A DNA stretch of 64,000 nt from Dactylis glomerata (lineage: Eukaryota; Streptophyta; Magnoliopsida; Poales; Poaceae). Positions within the stretch are counted from its first letter, which is position 1, and the number at the start of each line of letters is the position of its first letter. Below the pieces are notes generated by a model. It saw only the letters and a list, made by a program, of their open reading frames with translations, did not search any database and was not told the DNA's origin. The DNA lies in the NCBI GenBank assembly GCA_007115705.1, contig QXEO01000433.1, positions 2,286,803 through 2,350,802 on the forward strand, given 5' to 3'. The position numbers and the translations under genes are program-made. This document shows, in pieces, positions 11,115-23,200 of this stretch.

Positions 11115-12136
11115 TTACCTTGGCGTCCCGCTCAGCGACAAGGACAACTCTTGTAGTTCTCGGGGTTGCTGGATGTAAAGCAGCAAGGGCGCGTGGAATG
11201 TTGGGGCAACCATGATCGGTGGGCTCGTGAGATACCTCTTCAGCTCAGAGAAGGCCTTGTCAGCTTCCGGAGTCCACTCGAACTTCCCAGTGCGCTTCAT
11301 GAGCTTGAAGAAGGGCAGGGCCTTCTCTCCACTCCTCGCGATGAAGCGCCCTAGGGCTGCAATGCACCCCGCGAGGCGTTGCATTTTTTGAGATTGCGCG
11401 GAGGACGCATTTCTTCGATGGCCTTGACTTTGTCAGGGTTCGCCTCTATCTCGCGATGAGACACGAGGAACCCCAACAACTTTCTCGACGGTACGCCGAA
11501 GGCGCACTTGGCGGGGTTGAGCTTGATGTTTATCTTCCTTAGGTTGGCGAAGGTTTCCTCCAGATCTTCGATGAAGGTGTGACTCTCACGAGTCTTGACG
11601 AGGATGTTGTCGACATAGGCTTCCGCGTTTCTTCCCATCTGAGCCCCCAAGGCCTTACGCATGAGCCTTTGGAATGTGGCCCCTGCGTTCTTCAGGCCGA
11701 AGGGCATGTAGACGTAGGAGTACACACCGCAGGGTGTGATGAAGACAGCCTTCTCTTTGTCCTCCCATGCCATCTTGATTTGATGATAGCCGGAGAAGGC
11801 ATCCAAGAAGCAAAGGAGGTCCCAGCCGGCGGTGGAGTCGACGATTTGATCTATCCTTGGGAGTGGATAAGGATCCTTGGGACAGGCCTTGTTGAGACTT
11901 GTAAAGTCCACGCAGAGGCGCCCACTGCCATTAGCCTTTGGGATGACCACCAGATTGGCAATCCAGGTGGGGTGGGCTACCTCGTGTATCAACTTGGCCT
12001 TCTTCAGCTTCTCTATCTCTTGGACGATGAAGTCTTGTTTCTCTTGTGCTTGCTTCCTGGTCTTCTGCTTCACAGGGTGTGCCTGAGGGCACACGGCTAA
12101 GTGGTGCTCAATCACCTCCCTGGGAACGCTGGGCAT
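11115..12136 (-). pseudogene. pol: Reverse transcriptase of element B
   Basis: Residues from about 20 on show the Tat RT: QKTRKQAQEKQDFIVQEI, WIANLVVIPKANGSGRLCVDF, LNKACPKDPYPLPRID, FLDAFSGYHQIKM and MPFGLKNAGATFQRLM. The metal-binding box reads AYVDNILVKT, with Asn where the second Asp of YVDD is expected, so catalysis is doubtful. After LKK at about 11385 the frame shifts in an A/T homopolymer, and the connection domain (AALGRFIARSGEKALPFFKLMK, KFEWTPEADKAFSELK) continues in a second frame to 11115. Confidence 0.85.
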
Positions 12137-13111
12137 ATCTGACAGAGTCTAAGCGAACATGTCAGAGTTTTCCCGCAGGAAGGTGACGAGCACGCTTTCC
12201 TATTTGGGAGAAAGCCCTGCCCCGATGGTGACGAAGTTTTTGCAGCCCCCAGCCTGGAGCGGGACCTTCTTTGTAGCAGAGCGCTCTTGGGTAAACTGGG
12301 GCCTCCTCCCTGAGGGTACCGCAGCTTCCCCAATGCTCATATCCAGCATCGGATGGACCAGGTCCTCGCTTGGAGTAGGCGATGCAGATGCGGCGAACTT
12401 CTTCCCTGACAACCCCGGCAGGAGGGGCTCGAGAGAGGCCTTCTTCGCAGCAGCCCGCTCTTGTGACACGATCTGCTTCTTCCTCATGAGGTCACCAGAG
12501 TGCTCCAGCAGATCTTCATTAGCGGGGAACATGGTGGTGGCCTCACGGTAGACATGCTCCATAGATCGGAGAGCGTCTATTTTGTTGCAGCGCACGATGA
12601 TCGTGCCATTGGCGCCTGGAATCTTGAGGACGTTGAAGCCATGATGTGTTGCAGCCGTGAACCTCGCTAGAGCTGGATAGCCGAGGATGGCATTGTACGG
12701 CAGCGCAATGTAGGCGATGTTGAAGTTGAGGCTTTCTGTCCTGTAGTTGTCCCGGGTGCCAAAGGTGACGGGCAGGCGCACCTGCCTGATTGGCATTGTA
12801 GAACCCTCTGTTACCCTGAAGAATGGTCGGGTTGGCATGAGCTAATGGTACGGCACCTGCATCTTCTCGAAGACCTCGACAGAGATGATGTTGAGGCCGG
12901 CCCCTCCATCGATGAGAGTACGGTTGACGGTGATGTTATTGATGGTAGGCGTGCACATGAGGGGAATTGTGCCCACGCCCTTAGTGGAGGTCGGATGATC
13001 CTCCTCGTCGAAGCCGATCTTGCTGGTAGACCACTTCATCAAGCGGTTGCTGGCGCTGGGCTGCGCCGCCGTGATCTCTCGTGATAGCTGCTTGAAGTGG
13101 CGATTAGACAA
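12137..13111 (-). pseudogene. Protease and linker of element B
   Basis: The active site LIDGGAGLNIIS near 12905 is the DGGA form of the aspartic protease seen in Tat and Athila elements, followed by AYIALPYNAILGYPALARF. The frame is broken by a TAG near 12841, another near 12199 and a TAG at about 12151 (after SDMFA, a likely TGG to TAG change). The linker before RT is low in recognisable motifs, as usual for the lineage. Confidence 0.75.
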
Positions 13112-13230
13112 AGGAGCTTGGGCTCCACCCAGGAGGCAAGCGGCGAAGCCTCACGGCTCTTGATAGCCCCCTGGTTCTCTTCCCGATGATCGTTCGCCGG
13201 TGGAGGCAGCGGTAGCGGCTCGGGATCCAC

Positions 13231-14704
13231 ATGAGACAGACAATCGAGGCGGCGACCCTCGTTGCGGTCATCGTCGCGGCGATCGCCCCGGGATCCACCC
13301 TTGCCGTGGCTACGGCTACTCCCACGGCGCTTGGTGACACTATTTTCTTCATGAAACTTCCAGACAATCCAACAATCATCAGTATTGTGGGTGTCCTTTT
13401 TGTGGAGGATACAGTAGCAACGACGTCGACCTTTATCGCGCTCGGAGCGGTCCCCGCGGCGCTGCTTATGATCAGGTTCCGCAGCGAGGACAGCAGCCTC
13501 CTTGGTCCTTGGAGTTTGGCTTTGGGGGAAGCACCTTCAGCAGGTTGTGCACAAAGAGCCTCCCCTCCTTGGCCTTGGCGCATCTGTCGGTAATCTCAAA
13601 GAGCCTGACGACGGAAGTCAGCTCATCATTCACGGACAGCTTCTCCCTCATCTTGATGTCGGAAATGCCCGTGGAGAACGCGGAGATGACCTCCTCATTG
13701 GAGATCCGGGGAATCTTGTTCTTCATCTAGCTGAAGCGCTGGATGTATTGACGAAGCGTCTCGCCTTTGTATTGATGCACCGCCTTAAGATCATTCTTGG
13801 TGGCGGGGCGCTCGTACATGGGCATGAAGTTGGCGACGAACTGATGGCACAAGTCCTACCATGAAGTCACGGATTCATGAGGAAGATTCATGAGCCAAGT
13901 TCACGGAGCGTCTTTGAGGGCCATGGGAAACCAATTGGCCATCGCACGCTGATCTCCACGCGCGGCCTGAATGGTGACGACGTAGAGCTGGAGGAATTCG
14001 ACAGGGTTGGTGGTCCCATCATAACGCGCGCCGATGTCCGGCTTGAACTTGTTAGGCCAGACCACATAGCATTGCTGGCGAGTTAGAGAAAGGCACCCGG
14101 GGTTGTACATAGGGTCCCCGGGGGTCTTGACGTTCTTGCCAGCTTCGCCGATGTCGTCGATGGCGCAGTCATGATTTTTGCGGCGGCGCTCAAGGGAGAC
14201 GGGTGCGTCTTCCAGAGCACGTTGGATGATTTGGCAGCTGGGCTCCCCGCGCGGCGAAGATGCGGCGCGGGAAGCCACCTTCTTGGCCTTGGCGGCCTTC
14301 CCATCTCTAGCGCTCGGGGCGCGGTGCCCCGCCGCCGGATCTGGATCTCCCGCGCCCTGGGCTCCTCCTTGGGCCGGGTCTTTGTTGGCGATGGCGACGA
14401 GCTCGGCGATTCGAGCACACCACCCCTCACGCCCGTCTGTAGTGGGCTGATAGCGCAGCAGCTCCTGCGCCATGGCGAGACCCTGCGCAGGGGATAGCTG
14501 ACTCCCAGAACGAGCGCGAGAAGTAGTGGTGGCGGTGAAGGAGAGCGAAAGCTCTGTACACCCGGACGGGAGGTAGGAGGACTCCTGATCTTCCTCCTCT
14601 TCCTCCTCGGCTGAGACGTGCTGACGACGGAAGATGGGCTCGGTTTGTCCCCGAACGGCGTTGCGGTGGTGAAGACGCTCGAGCCTTGCGTTGGCGTTAG
14701 CCAT
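13231..14704 (-). pseudogene. gag: gag of element B
   Basis: Starts at ATG 14704 (MANANARLERLHHRN), 54 bases downstream of the primer site. An acidic and low-complexity N terminus precedes the capsid region (LRQ..GETLRQYIQRFS and NEEVISAFSTGI). The frame is broken by stops near 13901, 13858 and 13727, and shifts near 13500. A zinc knuckle of the CX2HX4HX4C form (Cys codons 13411-13413 and 13372-13374) lies in the shifted frame, as expected for Tat gag. A further frameshift near 13115 precedes protease. Confidence 0.75.
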
Positions 14705-14737
14705 GTTGAAGCAGATCTAGAAGAAAACACACCACAG

Positions 14738-14758
14738 CCCCCTACCTGGTGCGCCAAA
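14738..14758 (-). promoter_or_regulatory. Primer-binding site of element B
   Basis: Reads TTTGGCGCACCAGGTAGGGG on the minus strand, directly adjoining the LTR end ...CCATCAACA. It differs from the iMet site of elements C and D and resembles the TGGCGC-type sites of grass Tat elements. I cannot name the tRNA with confidence. Confidence 0.6.
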
Positions 14759-15651
14759 TGTTGATGGATTTCGTGTCGCAAGAACACGGGGTACCACGCG
14801 ATGGACCCAAAGATTCGAACGCAAGGGGCTGAACGTGGGAGATCTTGGATCGCAACGAAACACGGTGACGGAAGCCTCGAGACGTCGAACGCACAACACA
14901 CTGCAGAGAGAGACACCAAGCTTTACACAAGTTCAGAGCCCTCATGGTGAGGTAAAACCCCTACTTCCTGCCTTCTTGTATTACGATGCGATACCTCGCG
15001 AGGAGTACAAGGTCTTGGTTACAAAGCTCTAACTGGCCGGAGGAGGAAGAACCAACTTAGCCTAGCTAGGAGCCCAGAGATGAAGATCGGATCCCCTCTA
15101 AGGGGTGGCCTCCCCTCCTTTTATAGCGCCCAGGTCCTCCTTCCCCTTATCATCTTGGGAAAGGGGTTGCCACACACGGCCAAGGAGGGAGGATAGCTGT
15201 AGTCTTGAGTCTTCCGTAGACGTAGTCATCGTAGAATAGTGGCGCCGGTCCACAGGAGTGGGTGGAGGAAGCTGATGTCCTCCTCTGGTGTTCTGCACCG
15301 TCCACCCTATTTTTAGGGGGGTGGCCAACAACCACTGTGCCGCTTTATGCAGGCACGGCGAAAGCTGGTCTCCTCCCTGTCGGGGGTAGCGTGGACGGTA
15401 TGCAGTCTTCTGCTCTTATCTTCTTGCTCAGCATGGAAGCGTGCCGAGGTGACATGGACGTGGTCCCTCCCCTCATGAGAAACAGCTCGTGAGGAGGTCT
15501 TCTGGTCCTTAGCAATTTTAGCCGTCGTTCTCCTTATGAGGGTCTTCTCCGCTGGGCTTCGGTCATCGTTCCACCCCTGGGCTGAAGCTCGGCCATTGAA
15601 GGGGCCCAGAAGCAGGTGGACCGGGATACCCTGGTATCCAGAACACCGACA
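14759..15651 (-). repeat. 5' LTR of element B (893 bp)
   Basis: Bounded by TGTTGATGG at 14759 (next to the primer site) and ...GAACACCGACA at 15651; read on the minus strand it runs TGTCGGTGTTC to CATCAACA. A TATA box (CTATAAAAG) lies at 15118-15126 on the minus strand. The 5 bp beyond the edge are ACGAT; the matching duplication is outside the window. Confidence 0.8.
15118..15126 (-). promoter_or_regulatory. TATA box in the LTR of element B
   Basis: CTATAAAAG on the minus strand, about 530 bases inside the LTR start and followed by purine-rich leader sequence. It fits the element's own promoter. Confidence 0.55.
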
Positions 15652-17010
15652 ACGATAGCTCAAGGGATTTCGCCATCGAAAGCAGTGGCATCTCCAGAAG
15701 CGTACATCAGTTATGCGTCATTGTCACTGAAGCAGCAGAAGAGGACAATCATGAAGGCAACAAAGAGGTCGACCTGCAAGTCGACAAACCGAGGAGTAAC
15801 AACAAAAAGGAAAAGGAGAAAATTCACGTTTCAACCGGAGAGTGGAGAATCATCATGTCAGCCATCAATCACGGCACAGAGGTACCCGCAGATTCAAGGA
15901 GAGAGGTTCTAATGGGGTACCAGTACGCGCTGCACCAGCACAAAAAGAAGCTAAGGGAGAAAAGAGACATGTTCATGAGCACAAAAAGAAGCTAAGGGAG
16001 GAAAGAGCAATAGACACTTTTTCAAGTGGCCTTTGTCGTTCGGACCTAGTAGAAGAGATATCCCCCACCTCCGTAGATCTAAGCTTCTTTCTTTGATATC
16101 CCGAAATCTAAACTTGAATTTTCGAGCCTCTAAATTTCGTTATTTGCCTTCGGCCTCTAAACGAAAGTTGTAGATCTCGTTGAGTCCTTTCAATCCCGAC
16201 CAACTCCATCTCTTTTCACCCACTGTAGCTCGAGCAATCTGGTCTGAAAGATTTTAGATCTGATGGAGAAAATCAAAGATTGCGGCTAGCTCGCTTTTCT
16301 AAATCCAAATCTCCTTAGTGAGTTGGTAGATCTTTCAATTCTCTACAACTTACTTATGGTAAGTTTTTCGTTTTTAGGTACGGATCTATGTCTTTAAAAT
16401 AAATTCTATTTCGAGTCAACCGGAGCCAAATCGACCTCGAAGATGATCCCGAATCGCCGCGGCTTCAACATGGAAGTTATTTCGAGTCCCACATTGTTTC
16501 TTTCATCGAGCAGGAAGAAAATCGCGTTGGAAGTTTTAGATCTGATAAGGTATAACCCAGATCTTGTCCATCTCGTTATCTCGTTTTTAAATTAATTTGT
16601 AGGGTAGATAGATTTAGTAATTCTTTACAACTTTTGTATAATTTTTTTTTCATACAATCAACTTTTTATGTTTACTTTTCTTGCGTTATCATGACGTCAG
16701 CAGTCAATCCAGTCAACTGGTCAAAGTCAATTCCGGTCAATTCCCGAATTTAAATTTTCAGAAAATAAGACAAACTTCAAAAATTCATAGAAATTGTTCT
16801 GTAACTCAAAATATTACAAATAAGATGTCTTTGGAAAGCTAAGAATGAGTAAAATCCAATGGCGTAATAACATTCCATAGTTTTGGTATTCAATTCGAAT
16901 ACATTATCAAATTGATTCAATTCCTTCTGTTGCACCAATTAATTCATGACTTTTGTTCTACACATCCAAAAATCACAAATTTGTAGTCTTTGGAATCCTC
17001 TGATCATGTG
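15652..17010. other. Unassigned repeat-like DNA between elements B and C
   Basis: The first 370 bases are A/G-rich, with a frame reading MGYQYALHQHKKKLRE near 15912, which reminds me of basic tails in grass retroelement gag proteins; I cannot confirm this. Within it AGCACAAAAAGAAGCTAAGG occurs twice about 38 bases apart, a short tandem duplication (about 15938-16001). The rest (16026-17010) is AT-rich with repeated GTCAA words near 16695-16740 and no ORF of note. It ends where element C's LTR starts. Confidence 0.4.
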
Positions 17011-17287
17011 TGTAGCGTACCTGTGCTTATTTGTGCTAGTCCCGGATCGACTGCTAGCACACACAGATACAAGATGAAATACCACGAATACAAAGGTCAT
17101 TATTACAACGTTGGATCCATAAACAACATAGTCTTTTACATCACATAGGCACATGTCTCAATTCTTATTACAACTCATGAAGGAAAAATTCTAAGTAAAA
17201 GAAGGTAAAACGCCAAGTCTTCTTCCTTCATGGATTCCGCAGGCAGATGTGTTGGTCGAAGACTCGTGACCGTAGCGCAGCATTGCT

Positions 17288-17307
17288 TCAGTCTTCATAG
17301 TACCCAT
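17288..17307 (-). other. Exon-like block 2 in element C LTR (3' copy)
   Basis: Follows CATGTTGCAG on the minus strand. Joined in phase to the base left by block 1 it reads D-G-Y-Y-E-D and stop. The 5' LTR copy (26207-26226) has one change here, TAT to TAC, which is silent. The related LTR at 34393-34412 gives G-Y-Y-Y-E-D and stop over the same 20 bases. Confidence 0.4.
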
Positions 17308-18260
17308 CTGCAACATGATACGTTGCAGCCACGGAGGGTCAATACTTTGAATGTATTGGCAAGTGTCTATTTGGTGGACTCAATGGCACCTAAACGTACA
17401 TGCTCTTTGGCCAGGTGGAGTTTAACTTAGCAATACTAGCCTTTCTCCTAACTTTGCAAAACTTTAGTTTTTCCTTAGTAAAAGATGTCCAGAAGGACCT
17501 TTCTACCCAAGTTCACCCATCAAGTTTTAACTTAGAGAAATTGGAGTGAGGAGATCCTTGAACGATTTCAAAATCATGTTGCTCAAGTTTGTCCATAACC
17601 GGGGACACGGCTAAGTACTTAGTTCTAGACACTCTGCAGAGGTTGTGCACTTTTCCCACAGGACTTAGTTAACCTATTTTGCCGTGAGACTCATTTTGCC
17701 TCAAACGGCCAAGTGAAAACTAAGACGAGGCCTTTCAGAGGCATTTCCTCAGACCAAACGGACGCGTTCCCGATTTCCACCCACTGTCCGCCTGGCTTGA
17801 GTTCCTGCAGCTTACTTGACCAAGACAGAGCCCATATTGTCTTGTGGTTGCACTGGAAGCTTCACAACTTGAACGTCTCAAATCTCCGTTATTCCTGGGT
17901 GGCTGTCCACAAGTGCGATACACACGGTAAACCCCGGTGTAACCACTCAACATACCCCTTTTCAGCCATTTCCACCCAGGTAGCGTATTAACTTAGTGGT
18001 TTTCTTAGTTTTGTAAAACAAGTTTTCTCAACACTTAGCCAAAATCATGGTGTAATCCCTTCCCTTGAAAAGAACAAGTAAAGTCCTATAGAAGTAGCAA
18101 ACTACTAGGAGATGCAAGACTAAGCGGCTAGACAAGGTTAACAAATAAATCTAGCAAGCTACAAGGAGGGGTTTATAAAACAACCTACACATGCATCTTC
18201 TACTAGGAAAGCTACAAGTTCAGAACTATTAGTAGGACAAGGGAATATGGTGACACTTGC

Positions 18261-18320
18261 CTTGGTGAGGAGAGGAGTTGGTGCACTCGTCACAAAGGCA
18301 CTCGTTGCACTCAGCACAAT
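18261..18320 (-). other. Exon-like block 1 in element C LTR (Cys-rich)
   Basis: Preceded by TTTTATGTGTAG and followed by GCAAGT, the consensus of rare GC-AG donors. Between them the phase-1 frame reads DCAECNECLCDECTNSSP and ends at CAA plus one base. The same block occurs at 27180-27239 in the other LTR and, with one Cys to Phe change, at 62200-62259 in element H. Confidence 0.4.
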
Positions 18321-19646
18321 CTACACATAAAATGATACATACATAAGCACATAGCATTCAATCATAGAAACACTCAAAAGATAAAATATGAATGCAATAT
18401 GGATCTTAAACACTACAAGACACTTATTAAGTTCTCTGGTTGGTTTCTATATGCATGATGACATGGTCAAGGTTTTAGAGTTGTTTATAAAATTTAGAAC
18501 AAAATTTAACACACATAAGACTATACATACAAGTTAAATCTACAAAAGGGAAGGAATTAGTACAAAAATATAATCTACACATGCTACAGTACATAAGGAC
18601 ATTTTATATAACAAAAGCAAAATAAATTACTGCAAAATAAAATTTATAACTATTTTTAATAGCCAAAATACTTAAATAAAGCAATCTGTAATAAAATATT
18701 TTTAGCAGTGGCAAAAGTGAAATGTTATGCCATAAACATGTTCTACTCATTTTTCTGAATCCATAGCCGCAAAGTTTGAAGAAAAAGGATTTGTAGAACT
18801 CTAGATATGAATTTTTGAAGTTAAAACAAGTTTCTGAAATTTTAAAACGAAAAACGGCGGGGCTCAACCACAGACTGACACGCGGCGGCTGCTAATTTGA
18901 TGGTACCCTTTCGGTCGGATCGCGATGGTGGACCGTCCGATCTGACGAGATCTGAACGCTCTGGATCTAATCTTACCGATTCACTAAGTGATCTAATCTG
19001 CACCAAAGAAAAGAGATCTAACGGCCGAGAAAGGAACGGAGAGGGCTCACCGGAGGGAGACGTCGACGGCGAGCTGCTGCGTACTGGAGTTCGACGATGA
19101 AGAGATTCCGACGGTCCTTGGTGGCGATGAAGGGCGCGACGACGTTCAGCTGGAGCAGGCGATGTCGATCGTGTGCCGCACGCGGTGATTCGTTTCCTGT
19201 AACGGCGACAGAGAGTGGCTGGGGTTATCCGATGCGTCGGCCAGGCGCAGACCAAGGAAAGGCTTGGCGTGCACAGAGGGATCTGGGCGGCGGTGACCTT
19301 ACCAGGAGATGCGGAATGACGGAGCGGACTTGGTGGCGAAGCGGGAGAAGTGGAGGTGCTCGGAGTCCCTGGCAATCCTTCGCCGGAGTTGCTCCTGCGG
19401 ACGGCAAGATCTGGCCGAGGACGCTCACGTCGATCTGGTGCAGTACAAGATAAGAGATTATGTCTGGGAGGTGCGCAGAGGCTCTGGAAGAGTACCAGAG
19501 AAGAGAAAAGGGGGAGAGGTTCCCTCTGCTTACCTGGAAGTTCGCCGGAGTTGGTCTCGTCCTGCGGACGGGCGAGTTTCTGTGCAGACGGCCTGGCGGC
19601 GATGGGGATCTGAGAGGGGGTGGGGGAGGTCGAGGAGGGTTCAGGG

Positions 19647-19657
19647 CTTCTTATAGG
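19647..19657 (-). promoter_or_regulatory. TATA box of element C LTR (also at 28566-28576)
   Basis: CCTATAAGAAG on the minus strand in a GC-rich context, present in both LTR copies. The one in the 5' LTR (28566-28576) would drive the element's transcript. Confidence 0.6.
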
Positions 19658-20171
19658 CGCGCGCGGAGAGCAAAACTGGCAGGGCATCGGCGGATTGAAG
19701 AAGGGGGCCGGGTTATTGCGCGCAGTAATCTCGCGCGGATTTTTCGTCTCGAGGAAGAAGAAAGCGTCGGTGCTGACATCCTGGGCCCGCACGTCAGCGT
19801 GAGAGAGAGGTGGAGGCCGGTACCGGTTCGGAAAAGAATTAAACAGGCCGTGGGCCGATTCTGGCCCCAGGCCGATTCGTTTCCCCGCGGCCGTTTTCCT
19901 ATTTTTCCCTTTTCTTTTTGTTTTTTCTTTTCTGTTTTCTTTTGTAATTTTGCAAAACAATTTCAAATTGGTTTTAAACAGTCTTTTGAAGTTTGTAAAT
20001 TAATTCCCTCAGTTTGTTGAACATCAGGGAAACTTTTGAAACAAGTAATAGATCAAAACTTGAAATTTTTGCACATAAAATAATAGATAGAATGCATATG
20101 CAAAGGATGAAGTGTAATGATTTCATGTGTGCAAGATTTTTAAATTAAATCCAAAATTTTGGGATGTTACA

Positions 20172-20200
20172 AGTCTAACCCCCTTAAGATGAATCTCGCC
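20172..20200 (-). promoter_or_regulatory. Polypurine tract of element C
   Basis: Minus strand CTTAAGGGGGTTAGACT adjoins the 3' LTR start TGTAACATCC. The same tract occurs at 29091-29119 beside the 5' LTR, because a second internal region abuts it. Confidence 0.65.
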
Positions 20201-23200
20201 CTCGAGATTTGGGTTGGCTAGCAAATAGGTGCGGATGGTCCTCTCGGAGTTCATCTTCTCGTTCCCAAGTTGCTTCTTCTTCAGTATGGTGACTCCACTG
20301 AACTTTGCAAAACTTGATTGTCTTGGTACGAGTAACTCTTTCTAAAGTCTCCAATATCTTAATAGGTTTTTCTTCATATGTGAGGTCACTTTCCAACTGG
20401 ACTTCTTCCAATGGTATTGTATCCTTTAGTGGGGTATCTGCTATCTCAGGATGACACTTCTTTAGTTGGCTTACATGAAACACATTGTGTACTGCAGACA
20501 GGGATTCTGGCAGTTCTAGCTCATATGCTACCTCTCCTTTGCGAGCCAAAACCTTGAACGGTCCCACAAAGCGAGGTGCTAACTTCCCTTTGACTCCAAA
20601 TCTCCTCACTCCACGAAGTGGTGATACTCGAAGGTATGCTCTATCACCCACCTCATAGGTTACCTCTCTACGCTTCGAATCTGCGTAGCTCTTTTGTCTG
20701 GACTGAGCTATCTTGAGTCTATCCCTGATTAATCGAACTTTCTCTTTGGCATCCTTTATTAGGTCCGGCCCGAAAAGACTTCGTTCTCCAACACCATTCC
20801 AAAGCAATGGTGTAGTACATTTTCTTCCATAGAGAGCCTCAAATGGTGCCATCTCAATGCTAGATTGGTGGCTATTGTTGTAAGAGAACTCTGCATATGG
20901 TAGATTATCATCCCAGCTAGACCCATAGTCCAAGGCACAAGCCCTCAACATGTCTTCTAGAATTTGATTCACTCTTTCTGTCTGTCCATCAGTCTGAGGG
21001 TGAAATGCTGTGCTAAACTCTAGTCTAGTGCCCAAGGATTCATGGAGTTGGCGCCAAAAGTGAGAGGTGAACTAAGTACCCCTATCTGACACGATACTCT
21101 TAGGTACCCCATGCAAGCACACTATTCGGCTCATATAAACTTTGGCCAGTTTGGTGCTGGTATAAGTGGTTTTCACAGGGATGAAGTAAGCTACCTTAGT
21201 TAAACGGTCAACTATCACCCATATGGAGTCATAGCCTGACTTAGTCCTTGGCAATCCTGTAATGAAATCCATGCCAACATTCTCCCACTTCCATTTTGGT
21301 ATGGGTAACGGTTGTAATAAACCTGCTGGCTTCTGATGCTCAGCCTTGACTCTGTTGCATACATCACATAGTGCAATGTACTCGGCTATATCTCTTTTCA
21401 TGTTGCTCCACCAGAATCTACCCTTCAAATCCATATACATTTTAGTATTTCCAGGATGAATCGAGTAGGGTGAATCATGTGCTTCTTGCAGGATTATCTT
21501 TCTGAGTTCTTGGTCTTGTGGTACACAAACACGTTTCTCAAACCACATCATGCCTTGGTCATCTTCGTGAAACCCCTTGGCTTTTCCTTTACTCAAATTA
21601 CTCCTTATTTCTTCTATTTCCTTATCTGATTTTTGAGCTTCTTTGATCTTATCCATCAAGGTGGGTTGAACCTCGAGGGATGCTAGGAATCCTTCTGGCA
21701 CGATTTCCAATCTAAGCTCCTTGAATTGGTTACACAAGTCTTCAGGTAGCTCACCTGCTGTGAGTCCATTTACATAACTCTTACGACTCAAGGCGTCGGC
21801 TACAACATTAGCCTTTCCTGGATGGTATTGCAAGCTCATATCATAATCTTTGATGAGCTCCAACCATCTCCTTTGCCTCATGTTCAGTTCCTTCTGGGTG
21901 AATATGTACTTAAGGCTCTTGTGATCGGTGAACACATCACAATGTTTCCCCATCAGATAATGCCTCCACACCTTTAGAGCATGAATAACGGATGCTAGCT
22001 CTAAGTCGTGGGTGGGGTAGTTTCTTTCATGATGTTTAAGTTGGCGCGAGGCATAACTCACAACTTTTCCATTTTGCATCAGAACGCTGCCCAGTCCTTG
22101 ACGAGAAGCGTCGCAATAGACTTGGAAATCCTTCTGTATATCTGGCAAACATAGAACTGGTGCACTTACTAGTCGTTTCTTCAGCTCTTGAAAACTAGCT
22201 TCACATGAGCCATTCCATTCGAACTTCTTGTCTTTCTTCAAAAGTTCAGTCATTGGCTTTGCTATCTTGGAGAAGTTTTCAATAAATCTCCGATAGTACC
22301 CAGCAAGGCCCAAGAAACTCCGTATGTCTCCTGCATTTTTGGGTGACTCCCATTCTGTTACGGACGCTACCTTGCTTGGATCCACCGCGACTCCTTCCGC
22401 GGAAACAATGTGACCAAGAAATCCTACTTTGTTCAACCAGAATTCACACTTGCTAAACTTGGCATATAGTTTATGCTCCCTGAGCTTCTCCATGATTAAG
22501 CGCAGATGCTTCTCATGCTCTTCATCATCCTTGGAGTAAATCAGGATGTCGGCAATGAACACCACTACGAATTTGTCCAAGTATTCCATGAACACCTTGT
22601 TCATCATGGTCATGAAGTATGTCGGGACATTTGTTAGTCCAAAAGACATGACGGTATACTCATATAGACCATATCTAGTGGTAAAAGCTGTCTTGGGTAT
22701 ATCCTGCTCTCTGATTTTTAGCTGGAAATATCCCGATCGAAGATCGATCTTGGAGAACACTTTTGCCCCTTTCAACTGATCAAACAGATCATTGATATTG
22801 GGTAGTGGGTACTTATTCTTGATTGTCACTTCGTTCAGTGAACGGTAGTCCACAACCAATCTCTTGCTAGAGTCTTTCTTCTCCACAAACAAAACAGGGG
22901 CTCCCCATGATGAAGAACTTTGTTGGATGAAACCCTTGTCCAACTGTTCCTTGAGCTGCTTCTTTAACTCTTTTAACTCATCTATGTCCATTTTGTACGG
23001 TCTTTTTGCTATAGGTCCTGTCCCAGGCAGCAGGTCGATGATAAATTCGACATCTCTGTCTGGTGGCATTCCTGGCAACTCTTCTGGGAACACATCGGGG
23101 TATTCCTTTACGACTGGCACTTCACCCAGGCTAACCCCCTTAAGAGAATTGATCTTAGGGCCTTTTAGCTCGAAGGTTGATCTGACACGGATGCGTTTCT

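Larger units (their letters stand above)
9249..15651 (-). mobile_element. Element B: Tat-lineage Ty3/gypsy element, interrupted by element A
   Basis: Minus-strand order 5' LTR (14759-15651), primer site, gag, protease, RT, RNase H, second RNase H, integrase. The DGGAGLNII protease motif, the extra archaeal-type RNase H and the lack of a visible chromodomain place it in the Tat lineage. The integrase breaks off at 9249 where element A entered; its C terminus and 3' LTR must lie left of the window. Many stops and several frameshifts mark it as old. Confidence 0.85.
17011..20171 (-). repeat. 3' LTR of element C (3161 bp)
   Basis: On the plus strand it runs TGTAGCGTAC to GGGATGTTACA; on the minus strand TGTAACATCCC to GTACGCTACA. 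The TATA box CCTATAAGAAG lies at 19647-19657 (minus). A Pro/Ser-rich frame stays open over about 374 codons (18842-19966) in both LTR copies but spans the TATA box and has no credible start, so I do not call it a gene. Exon-like blocks lie at 18261-18320 and 17288-17307. The five bases left of the edge are ATGTG. Confidence 0.9.

Noticed and set aside
18842..19966. 374-codon Pro/Ser-rich ORF in the C LTR (and 27761-28885)
   Set aside because: It spans the TATA box, has no sensible start downstream of it, overlaps several ORFs on the other strand, and lies in a GC-rich promoter block. Conservation between the two LTRs only reflects their youth.
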